From positions 1 through 14,608 of the forward strand of contig CAMDSS010000023.1 in the NCBI GenBank assembly GCA_945907085.1: 14,608 nucleotides of DNA. The letters run 5' to 3'. Positions 7,007-13,370 of this stretch are shown here, piece by piece. The stretch comes from Cyanobium sp. NIES-981 (GTDB lineage Bacteria > Cyanobacteriota > Cyanobacteriia > PCC-6307 > Cyanobiaceae). The translations under genes and the position numbers were made by a program. The stretch's first letter is position 1. The number at the start of each line of letters is the position of its first letter. The notes beneath the pieces were generated by a model. It did not search any database, was not told the origin of the DNA, and saw only the letters and a program-made list of their open reading frames with translations.

Positions 7007-8286
7007 GAGCTGGTCTGCCCCAGCCGCCCCAGCAAGGTGCGGTCGCCGGCATGGGGGCGCCGGTCCAGCCGGGCCGTCAGCACTCCGATCGCGTCATCCA
7101 CCCGACCAGAGCGCACAAGTGCAGCGATGGCGGTGTCTTCGATGACCTCACACTGGGCCCGACTCGCTCCGGTGGCGCGCGAAGCAGCAAACAGCTCGAG
7201 CAGGGTATCGGCCACCTCTGCATCTTCGCCGCGCACAAACCCTGCCAGGGCTGCGGCAAGCGGCGCTCCGAAATCAGCCATCGCGGGCATTGCCGAGCCG
7301 CGGCAGCGCTGCTCGAGCCGAGTGAGCGCCGCCACATCGCCTGCGGCCGCGTCGGCCAGGGCGGCGTGCATCGCTGAAAAGGCCGTACTGGGCTCAGTCA
7401 GCTCGCGGCCCGCCATGGCGCGCAGCTTGGCGATATCCCCGGCACGGTCGGGGATCCCCATCAGGTCAAGACGCCAAAGCAGCGAAGCTCCGTCAACCAG
7501 GCTACGGATGCCCTCCAGCACCCAGGGCGAAAGGTCGCGGTCGTAACGCTCAAGAACGGCTTTGATGTCGCCGAGGCCGAGGTCATGCAGCACGGCGTGC
7601 CACGCCAAGTGGTCCCTGCCGAGGCACCGGGTCCCGGCCTGCGCCAGCCAGCCGTCCAGCCAGCGCAAGCCCTCTGCATGCTCACCAAGTTCGTAATAAG
7701 CGTGCGCTCGCGCGTGGGCCGCGGTCCCTCCATGGGGCTCCTCACGCAACGATCGGTCGGCGAGTTCAGCGGCACCCTCGAAGTCGCCCTGCTCCACCCG
7801 GGCGAAGGCGAGCAGCCCGGTGAACCACCAGTGATCCCGGTGCAGCGGCTCAAGCTCGTCGAGGCGGTGCCAGGCATCAATTGGGCTGTCGTAGGCCCCT
7901 GAAAAGGCGATCGTGGGGATCGCCAGCGCCAGCCCGATCGGGTCCTCGGGGTACGCCTCGGCGTAGGCGCGGTAGGCGAGCCGGTCGCCGTGGATGCGTT
8001 GTCCGACCGCGCGCACGTAGGCCTGCTCGCGGGCAGTGGCACCGCGGGCGAGGGACTCGAGCGCCGAGTGGTAGTGCAGGGCGCAGTCGCGCAGGTCGCG
8101 CTGCTCAAAGTCGAGGGCGGCCTTGGTGGCGTGCGCCACGGCAAAACCCGGGTCAGCCTCCAGCACCGAGTCAACCTGCTCGAGGACACCCCGCTGCAGG
8201 CCCAGGGTCATGCGCACCGCCAGGTCGTACCGGGATGCGGCCTCCTGGTCGGTCGACACCTGCTGGCCTGCAGAGTCCAGAGTCAA
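7000..8286 (-). CDS. TTC38-like tetratricopeptide repeat protein
   Basis: Soluble helical-repeat protein resembling the tetratricopeptide repeat protein 38 family, which occurs in bacteria and animals and has no firm biochemical role. Matching landmarks include VLEADPGFAVAHATKAAL, TAREQAYVRAV, HARAHAYYELGEHAEGL, DHLAWHAVLHDLGLGDI, LERYDRDLSPWVL, LVDGASLLWRLDLMGI and TAFSAMHAALADAAAGD, in the same order as the family. No signal peptide or membrane span is seen. I chose the TTG at 8286 (giving about 428 residues starting MTLDSAGQQVSTD) because family similarity begins there and GAGG lies eight bases upstream. The frame stays open to a GTG at 8370, but those 28 extra codons are less GC-rich and unlike the family. 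It overlaps the downstream TauE/SafE gene by seven bases. Composition is strongly GC-rich. Confidence 0.8.
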   Translation of the reverse strand: MTLDSAGQQVSTDQEAASRYDLAVRMTLGLQRGVLEQVDSVLEADPGFAVAHATKAALDFEQRDLRDCALHYHSALESLARGATAREQAYVRAVGQRIHGDRLAYRAYAEAYPEDPIGLALAIPTIAFSGAYDSPIDAWHRLDELEPLHRDHWWFTGLLAFARVEQGDFEGAAELADRSLREEPHGGTAAHARAHAYYELGEHAEGLRWLDGWLAQAGTRCLGRDHLAWHAVLHDLGLGDIKAVLERYDRDLSPWVLEGIRSLVDGASLLWRLDLMGIPDRAGDIAKLRAMAGRELTEPSTAFSAMHAALADAAAGDVAALTRLEQRCRGSAMPAMADFGAPLAAALAGFVRGEDAEVADTLLELFAASRATGASRAQCEVIEDTAIAALVRSGRVDDAIGVLTARLDRRPHAGDRTLLGRLGQTSSC

Positions 8287-8376
8287 AAGAGGATCCTCAA
8301 GGCCAATTTGAGCGAGACTATTAGACAGCAGCGAACGATTGCTTAGGCGCGACGCCAAGCCATGCCCCACAGAGCA

Positions 8377-9591
8377 TTAGGCAAGCCAAACCTCAAGAGC
8401 CACCACCACAATCAACCCCAAGGACACCAACTGGAAACGCTGATCAATCTGATCGAGCCTGGCTTGAACAGCAGCCTTCTGGTCATCGCTCGCCTGCGCA
8501 TAACGATTCGTTGACCAGGCAAACAAGACAAACAAACCAACGCAGATCAAATAGGCCACCGCATAGAGCTTGTCGAGATAGGACAGGTAGGGCGTTCTTG
8601 GCAATCCAGCCGCATAGCCCTGCTGCAAGAACACCAGCGTCAGCAAGGCTGTTGAAGGGATAGCCAACCGCACATCCCCCAGGGAACATTCGAGGTAGGG
8701 AGAAATCAACACCACGAGTAAAATAATGGCTAACGGCAGCACGTAGGTAATGAAACCTGGCCAAAAACTGCTCCGGTAATTGAACAAGCACTGCACCTGG
8801 CTGACTCGCACCAGGCGGTTCAAGCCATAGTCGGTGCGATAGGTGCGCACCACCGGTGCCAATGTGGCAGAGGTGAGGACATAGCCATCAAGGCTGGCAT
8901 CTTCACCGATAATTCCCCTTTGATTGCGCTCAGGCACCAGTAATAATGGCCGGCCATCGATCACGGAATGGGCCGGCACCACCTGCAGCACGATCGGCAA
9001 TTGCAAGAACCCAAAGGGATATTTCCGCAAATCAATCGTTCGCACATCGAAATTGCTAGAAAAACGAAAACTCTGATGCCAGGATCCATCGTCCCTCTGC
9101 TTGGGCTGGCTCAAATCAGCCATCACCTTGGAATTCCAGTCCTCCACCTGATTGCTGAAATCCACCAACCCCAAGGGTTCGAGATCCTCTCGCTGCATCC
9201 ACTCCTGCACGGTGTTGGGCCACTCCAACCAGAAGCGACCATCAACGAAGTAGGTCTTCTCCGCCAACGACAAGGCATGGATGGAATCCACATGCATCCC
9301 CACCTGCATCACTATCCCTTCGCGCTGGAGCTGGGGGAAGGAGGCCAGGGGCTGAATGATCGGCGGCTGGGCCCGCTGCATGGCCCAGGGCATGCCAATC
9401 CGATCGCCCACCGGCATGCCCATGCGATGCATGGGCATGCGCATCAGGTTGACCATGCTGCTGATCGGAGCCCAGGCCATCACCAGGGCCAGCAATCCCG
9501 CCAGCAGCCCTGGCACAAACCAGCGGCCGAGGCGCTCGGTGCCAGGGAGGCGGGGCATGGCAGTAAAAACTTGATCGGCCCAGGTTGGCAC
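8377..9591 (-). CDS. Pentameric ligand-gated ion channel homologue (Cys-loop receptor superfamily)
   Basis: Membrane channel homologue of GLIC/ELIC and animal neurotransmitter receptors; the subunits of the family form pentamers. After a hydrophobic N-terminal helix (23-41, signal or anchor) and a Met-rich stretch (46-71), residues 90-275 show the extracellular beta-sandwich pattern: QVGMHVDSIHALSLAEKTYF, VDGRFWLEWPN, DGSWHQSFRFSSNFDVRTID and YPFGFLQLP, the last in the place of the Cys-loop FPFDxQ. As in other prokaryotic members, the Cys-loop cysteines are absent. M1 is about 277-298 with the family Pro (YVLPLA), M2 308-329, LPRTPYLSYLD (330-340) is the M2-M3 loop, M3 about 341-360 and M4 385-402. 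Counting back from LPRTPY gives Asp306 at -2', Arg308 at 0', Thr314 at 6' and Leu317 at 9', a classic pore helix. GTG start, with AGGGG five or six bases upstream. Ligand unknown. Confidence 0.85.
   Translation of the reverse strand: MPTWADQVFTAMPRLPGTERLGRWFVPGLLAGLLALVMAWAPISSMVNLMRMPMHRMGMPVGDRIGMPWAMQRAQPPIIQPLASFPQLQREGIVMQVGMHVDSIHALSLAEKTYFVDGRFWLEWPNTVQEWMQREDLEPLGLVDFSNQVEDWNSKVMADLSQPKQRDDGSWHQSFRFSSNFDVRTIDLRKYPFGFLQLPIVLQVVPAHSVIDGRPLLLVPERNQRGIIGEDASLDGYVLTSATLAPVVRTYRTDYGLNRLVRVSQVQCLFNYRSSFWPGFITYVLPLAIILLVVLISPYLECSLGDVRLAIPSTALLTLVFLQQGYAAGLPRTPYLSYLDKLYAVAYLICVGLFVLFAWSTNRYAQASDDQKAAVQARLDQIDQRFQLVSLGLIVVVALEVWLA
9414..9440. repeat. Perfect 12-base inverted repeat inside the ion-channel gene
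   Basis: GCATGCCCATGC at 9414-9425 and GCATGGGCATGC at 9429-9440 are exact inverse complements separated by GAT. They encode part of the Met-rich segment (around MRMPMHRMGM). The arms arise from alternating ATG/CAT codons, so the symmetry may be a coding by-product, but the mRNA could fold into a very stable hairpin near the start of the message. Confidence 0.7.
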
Positions 9592-9701
9592 CCGATCCCC
9601 TGGCCCAGGCGATCAGCCGCGCCAAGGCGAAAGACCTCACCACGGTTTGCCAATTTTGAGTTCTTGAATACTTTGGAGATGATCGATCGAAACGAAACCG
9701 C

Positions 9702-10985
9702 GTGATTCGCGAACGTCTTGCAGGAGCGGTGGCCGGCATGGCCGCCGGCACGATCGTGGCCTTCAGCGCCGGATCCCTGCACGCACCTCACGCAAACGCC
9801 AAATCCCCTGAGGCTGCCAGCTCCCAAAACCTGATCCTCACCCTCAACGGGCTAGCCCTTGGCGGGCTGATAGGGCTTATCAGGCCAGGCCAGCGCCGGC
9901 GCAAGTTGGCAGAAACTCAGCAAAACTCGGGCTGGAAGGGCTGGCGCGAGTTCCAAGTGATCCGCAAGCACCCAGAGAGCCAGGAGATCACCTCGTTTGT
10001 GCTGGCCCCCAGCGATGGAGAAGCCCTCCCCACCTTTTCTCCTGGCCAATTCCTCACCCTCGAGCTGCCCATCCCCGGCCAAGCCAAGCCGGTGGTGCGC
10101 ACCTATTCCATCTCCGATTTCCCGCCCGCAGACCAGCCGATTCGCCACTACCGCCTCTCGATCAAGCGGGAGCCAGCCCCCCAGGGTCAAACCGTGCCCC
10201 CGGGGCTGGCCTCCAACTTTCTGCACGACCACATCGGCGAAGGCTCCAGGCTGCGGGTAAGGCCCCCGGCCGGCAACTTTGTGCTCAATACCAATTCCAG
10301 CAAGCCCATTGTTTTGATCAGCAATGGGGTGGGCATTACCCCCATGGTTGCCATGGCCAAGGCGGCGATCGCCCAACCCGGCCAACGGCGTATTTGGTTT
10401 GTGCATGGTTGCCGCAACGCCCAGTTCCACGCCTTTCGAGAGGAGATGAAAGCTCTTGCCGCAAGTCACCCGAACCTCAACCTGCACATCGCCTACAGCC
10501 GTCCCGGTGAAGGTGATGGGAGCCATTACCAAAGCAAGGGCTACGTGGATGGGGCCCTGTTGCAATCGCTGGTGGATCAGGACGCCGACTATTTCCTCTG
10601 CGGCTCCCCGCCTTTTATGCAGGGCTTGATTGGGGAACTCAAACAGGCAGGGATCGATGCAACCGCGATCCATTTTGAGATGTTCAGCCGGGCCCCAGCC
10701 CCCACCGCTGGGCCGACGCCAACAACCTTGGTGACCTTCACCACCTCGGGCCAAAGCGCCCCATGGACCAGCAGCGATCCCGATGCCACCCTGCTGTCCT
10801 TTGCCGAGGACCAGGGCTTGGAGCCGGCCTTTTCCTGCCGCGCCGGGGTGTGTGGCACCTGCGCCTGCCGGGTGATCGAAGGGGAGGTGACCTACAGCAG
10901 CGAACCCTCGGCCCCCGTAGCCCCCGGCTCAGCACTGATCTGTATCGCCAAGCCCAAGGGGGCCAAGCTCAGCCTTGAGCTGTAG
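9702..10985 (+). CDS. Membrane-anchored FAD/NAD(P)/[2Fe-2S] oxidoreductase (ferredoxin reductase-type)
   Basis: Electron-transfer flavoprotein: an FNR-like FAD domain, an NAD(P) domain and a C-terminal plant-type ferredoxin domain, the order found in phthalate dioxygenase reductase and HCP reductase. There are two N-terminal hydrophobic helices (about 6-25 and 42-60) with a basic RRRK after the second, which should place the catalytic part in the cytoplasm. FAD site RTYS at 133-136, nucleotide site GVGITP at 209-214 and CGSPPFM at 300-306. Cluster ligands Cys379, Cys384, Cys387 and Cys414 (CRAGVCGTC then LIC), with an extra Cys389. The GTG at 9702 keeps the basic MIRERL before helix 1 but lacks a good ribosome site. 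An in-frame ATG at 9738 with AGGAG 11 bases upstream is the alternative and would shorten helix 1. Divergent from the ion channel and followed by the DUF4079 gene, a possible membrane partner. The electron acceptor is unknown. Confidence 0.9.
   Translation: MIRERLAGAVAGMAAGTIVAFSAGSLHAPHANAKSPEAASSQNLILTLNGLALGGLIGLIRPGQRRRKLAETQQNSGWKGWREFQVIRKHPESQEITSFVLAPSDGEALPTFSPGQFLTLELPIPGQAKPVVRTYSISDFPPADQPIRHYRLSIKREPAPQGQTVPPGLASNFLHDHIGEGSRLRVRPPAGNFVLNTNSSKPIVLISNGVGITPMVAMAKAAIAQPGQRRIWFVHGCRNAQFHAFREEMKALAASHPNLNLHIAYSRPGEGDGSHYQSKGYVDGALLQSLVDQDADYFLCGSPPFMQGLIGELKQAGIDATAIHFEMFSRAPAPTAGPTPTTLVTFTTSGQSAPWTSSDPDATLLSFAEDQGLEPAFSCRAGVCGTCACRVIEGEVTYSSEPSAPVAPGSALICIAKPKGAKLSLEL
10365..10372. 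repeat. HIP1 octamer GCGATCGC
   Basis: Exact HIP1 octamer inside the oxidoreductase gene. No exact copy occurs in the GC-rich segment 6255-8370, although with three copies in the whole window this is weak evidence. Confidence 0.7.
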
Positions 10986-10996
10986 CGCACCGAACC

Positions 10997-11063
10997 TCAA
11001 CCAGCACCATCACAAAGCCGCTGTCCTGGTTGACCGCTAGGCCCCAACCACCAATCCTGGTGG
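10997..11063 (+). promoter_or_regulatory. Two inverted repeats between oxidoreductase and DUF4079 genes
   Basis: TCAACCAG (10997-11004) pairs with CTGGTTGA (11026-11033) across a 21-base loop. CCACCA (11048-11053) pairs with TGGTGG (11058-11063) across ATCC, ending 18 bases before the DUF4079 start. Neither has a U-tract. They could be mRNA hairpins that tune expression within a shared transcript, or operator sites. Confidence 0.3.
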
Positions 11064-11081
11064 AAATGCGGCTCACCAACC

Positions 11082-11807
11082 ATGGAACCAATTGACTGGC
11101 TGTGGATTCTTCACCCCACCCTGGCGGTGGTGCTGATCTATCCCCTGATCGGCGTTGTGGTGCGCCTGGGGATCCAAACCAAAGCGCGGCGGGTGGATGG
11201 CGCCAAGCTGCCGCCTACCACTGGGCGCGACCACACCGACCTGGGCAAGTGGCTAGCGGCCGGCGTCGTGGGCATCTCCCTGGTGGCCCTCACCGTGGTG
11301 ATTGCCACCGATGCAGCGCCGGCCCCATTCCAAGGGGGACCTCCCAGGGCCATCCAACTGCTCCTCGTGCTGACAGGCACGGTGATTTCCCTGATTGCCC
11401 TCTGGCGATCCACCAGCAAAGCCCTGCGCCTCGCCTTTGCCTTGATCACCTGGGCCGGCGTGATCAGCCTGGGTGCCCAACCGGAGGTGTTCCGCCTCAG
11501 CGACAACCCGTTCCAAGCAAGCTTCTGGCAATCCCACTACTGGGCGGGTGTTGCCGTGGTGGGGCTGATGCTGTTTTCCTTGGGCGCCAGGCCTGAGATT
11601 CTGAGGGACCTGCGCTGGCGCCGATTGCACGTCAGCGCCAACGTGCTGGCCGCGGTGTTGTTTGTGATCCAGGGCATGACCGGCACCCGCGACCTCCTGG
11701 AGATCCCCCTCCATTGGCAAAAGAGCACCCTCGAAACCTGCAACTGGACCACCCACGTGTGCCCCCAAACCGCCCCATCGATCCCACCAGGCCGGCCCGG
11801 GTCATGA
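11082..11807 (+). CDS. DUF4079 family multi-helix membrane protein
   Basis: Cyanobacterial-type membrane protein of unknown function. The 241 residues give about six hydrophobic helices (roughly 8-28, 56-75, 90-107, 114-131, 151-169, 182-199). Histidines sit at or near helix starts: His11 (ILHPTLA), His51 (GRDHTDLGKWL), His152 (SHYWAGVAVVG) and His183 (RRLHVSANVL), a layout compatible with b-type haem binding as in cytochrome b561-like proteins; this is inference. A C-terminal tail holds Cys220 and Cys227 around His225 (CNWTTHVC). The gene lies 96 bases after a flavin/[2Fe-2S] reductase and its stop overlaps the start of the EamA-type gene (ATGA). ATG start, with no strong ribosome site. Family assignment rests on the N-terminal HPTLAVVLIYPLIG pattern and the His layout. 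Confidence 0.8.
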   Translation: MEPIDWLWILHPTLAVVLIYPLIGVVVRLGIQTKARRVDGAKLPPTTGRDHTDLGKWLAAGVVGISLVALTVVIATDAAPAPFQGGPPRAIQLLLVLTGTVISLIALWRSTSKALRLAFALITWAGVISLGAQPEVFRLSDNPFQASFWQSHYWAGVAVVGLMLFSLGARPEILRDLRWRRLHVSANVLAAVLFVIQGMTGTRDLLEIPLHWQKSTLETCNWTTHVCPQTAPSIPPGRPGS

Positions 11808-12736
11808 AGCCAGGCATTGGCTTTCTCGTGCTCTACATCCTGCTGGGCGGCAGCAATGGTTCCGTGCTGAAAGTCCTCCAGCAGGCGGGCAACCTCACCC
11901 ACGCGGCGGGGGGACCTGAGGTGATCAGCTTTTGCAATGTGTTCTTCTTCTCAAGCCTGATCTGCGGGCTGGCGATGGTGCTGATCGATCGCAAAGGCCT
12001 ACAAAGCAACCTGCCCCGCTTGCAAGTCTCCGATCGCTGGCTGCTGGCAGGCCAGGGATTTTCAGGCTTTTTCCTAGGGCCAGTTGCCTTTTTTTTGGCC
12101 CTCAATCGGCTGAGCGTGGTGGAAGCAACCCTGCTATTCAGCCTCACGGTGCCCGCCACAGCCTTCGCTGCCCATTGGTGGTTGAAGGAAACCCTGCCCC
12201 GTTCCTTTCCCATTACCTGCGGCCTGATCACCGGGGGATTGCTCTTCAGTAGCCATGGGGGGGCTGTAACGGAGGCAGGTCTGGATAGCCGCGGGGGGCT
12301 CTGGGCCCTGGTGGGGGTGGCCGCCTTTGCCGCGAGCGGCGTTCTGGCCCGCATCAACAGCCAGCGGGACTGGGGGGTCGGGCTCACGGTGGGCCTCAAT
12401 AGCCTGGTTGCCAGCGGGGTGTTTGGCCTGATTGCCCTAGTCCTCTTTGGGCCCAGCCATTTCATCTACCTGAGGCTGTGGTGGGTAGCCGGCGTCATCG
12501 CCGGCTACGCCGTCCTGATCACCCTGGGCAGTCAATGGAGCCTGATGGTGGCCTATCGGCAACTGGGCGTAGTGCCAGTCACCCTGTGGGCCTCCCTCAC
12601 CATCGTGGTGGCCCTCACCGAAGCCCACCTGCTGCTGGGCGAGGCCCTAACTCCGCAAAGAATTTTGGGGGCCGGCCTAATCGTGGTGGCTGTCGGAATG
12701 CATCAGCTCACCAGCCGCGCTACGGCAAAGCTGTAA
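11804..12736 (+). CDS. EamA/DMT superfamily transporter
   Basis: Drug/metabolite transporter superfamily permease in the inner membrane; the substrate is unknown. The 310 residues make about ten hydrophobic helices in two EamA-like halves. The first half ends with a family-typical stretch (ALNRLSVVEATLLFSLTVPA, then WWLKETLPRSFPITCGLITG). The second has SQWSLMVAYRQLGVVPVTLW and LLLGEALTPQRILGAGLIV. The start is the ATG at 11804, which overlaps the DUF4079 stop as ATGA and implies coupled translation. The frame is open further upstream (an ATG at 11714), but that would add 30 hydrophilic residues inside the preceding gene and is rejected. The tight overlap suggests a functional or regulatory link with DUF4079. 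Confidence 0.9.
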   Translation: MKPGIGFLVLYILLGGSNGSVLKVLQQAGNLTHAAGGPEVISFCNVFFFSSLICGLAMVLIDRKGLQSNLPRLQVSDRWLLAGQGFSGFFLGPVAFFLALNRLSVVEATLLFSLTVPATAFAAHWWLKETLPRSFPITCGLITGGLLFSSHGGAVTEAGLDSRGGLWALVGVAAFAASGVLARINSQRDWGVGLTVGLNSLVASGVFGLIALVLFGPSHFIYLRLWWVAGVIAGYAVLITLGSQWSLMVAYRQLGVVPVTLWASLTIVVALTEAHLLLGEALTPQRILGAGLIVVAVGMHQLTSRATAKL

Positions 12737-12782
12737 AAACAGCCATAGGATCGCCGCGCTTCAACAACTCCCTGCCTGAGCC

Positions 12783-13211
12783 ATGTTCAAGTCCACAGCA
12801 ACCCTGGCCCTGGTGATGGGGTTGGCCGGCGCAGCACCTGCCGCCTTGGCAGGCGCTCCCCATGGCCAGGCCATTCCCCTCCAGAAAGCCGAAGCTCCGG
12901 TCACAGGAACAGTCACCGTGAAGCACGAGGGCAGCAAAGTCAGCCTGGTGTTCAGCAAAGACTTCACCACCAATCCCCAGGCTCCCGCCCTGCAGGTGGT
13001 ACTGCTCAAATCAGCCACACCACTGAAAACCCTCACCGCTCCCCACTACCCCCTCACCCCGGGGTCCTACACCCAAGTGGCTCCCCTCAAGAGCTACAAG
13101 GGCGCCCAGAGCTACACCCTGCCCGCCGGCGTGGACATCAAGGCCAGCGGCTCCGTGTTGATCTGGTGCAAGGTGGCTAATGCCACCATGGCCTGGGCAC
13201 CGCTGAAATAA
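12783..13211 (+). CDS. Secreted DM13-domain protein
   Basis: Small exported protein of 142 residues with a clear signal peptide (basic MFK, hydrophobic 6-20, cleavage near ALA-GAP at 23-24). The remainder matches the DM13 domain: GTVTVKHEGSKVSLVFSKDF, LQVVLLKSATP and the strongly conserved end SYTLPAGVDIKASGSVLIWC (110-129), then AWAPL. DM13 has been proposed to act in redox relays, often near DOMON or cytochrome b561-type domains, with the conserved Cys as the key residue. Here Cys129 is the only cysteine. The gene starts 46 bases after the EamA-type stop, on the same strand, and is followed by a strong hairpin. The ribosome site is weak. Likely location is the periplasm, or the thylakoid lumen if the signal directs there. 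The role is inferred. Confidence 0.85.
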   Translation: MFKSTATLALVMGLAGAAPAALAGAPHGQAIPLQKAEAPVTGTVTVKHEGSKVSLVFSKDFTTNPQAPALQVVLLKSATPLKTLTAPHYPLTPGSYTQVAPLKSYKGAQSYTLPAGVDIKASGSVLIWCKVANATMAWAPLK

Positions 13212-13218
13212 TCGGCTC

Positions 13219-13251
13219 GCCCCGATCGGTGGGATGCCTGCCGATCGGGGC
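13219..13251. terminator. Strong hairpin after the DM13 gene, between convergent genes
   Basis: GCCCCGATCGG and CCGATCGGGGC form a perfect 11-pair stem around an 11-base loop, beginning eight bases after the DM13 stop. Each arm contains the palindrome CCGATCGG. No U-tract follows on the plus strand; the minus-strand transcript from 13371 would meet it after about 120 AT-rich bases and then run into GATTATTT. It is probably a transcript end or 3' stabiliser for one or both genes. Confidence 0.55.
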
Positions 13252-13370
13252 CCAGTGATGCATACACTTCAGCCAAAGCAAGATTAATATTGCGGCACAA
13301 ATGAAGCGATCAAAGTGTAGCCCAGCGATTTACTACTGTCTTTAATCTTTGCAAAATCGATAATAGAGAA

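Noticed and set aside
8968..9705. Plus-strand frame of 245 codons, rich in His and Gln
   Set aside because: It lies antisense to the ion-channel gene; the His-rich runs come from reading its ATG/CAT codons backwards.
9852..10754. Minus-strand frame of 300 codons
   Set aside because: Antisense to the reductase, whose RTYS, GVGITP and cysteine motifs are unambiguous.
11714..11803. Upstream ATG start for the EamA-type transporter
   Set aside because: It would add 30 Pro/Arg-rich hydrophilic residues inside the DUF4079 gene; the ATGA overlap at 11804 puts the start just before helix 1.
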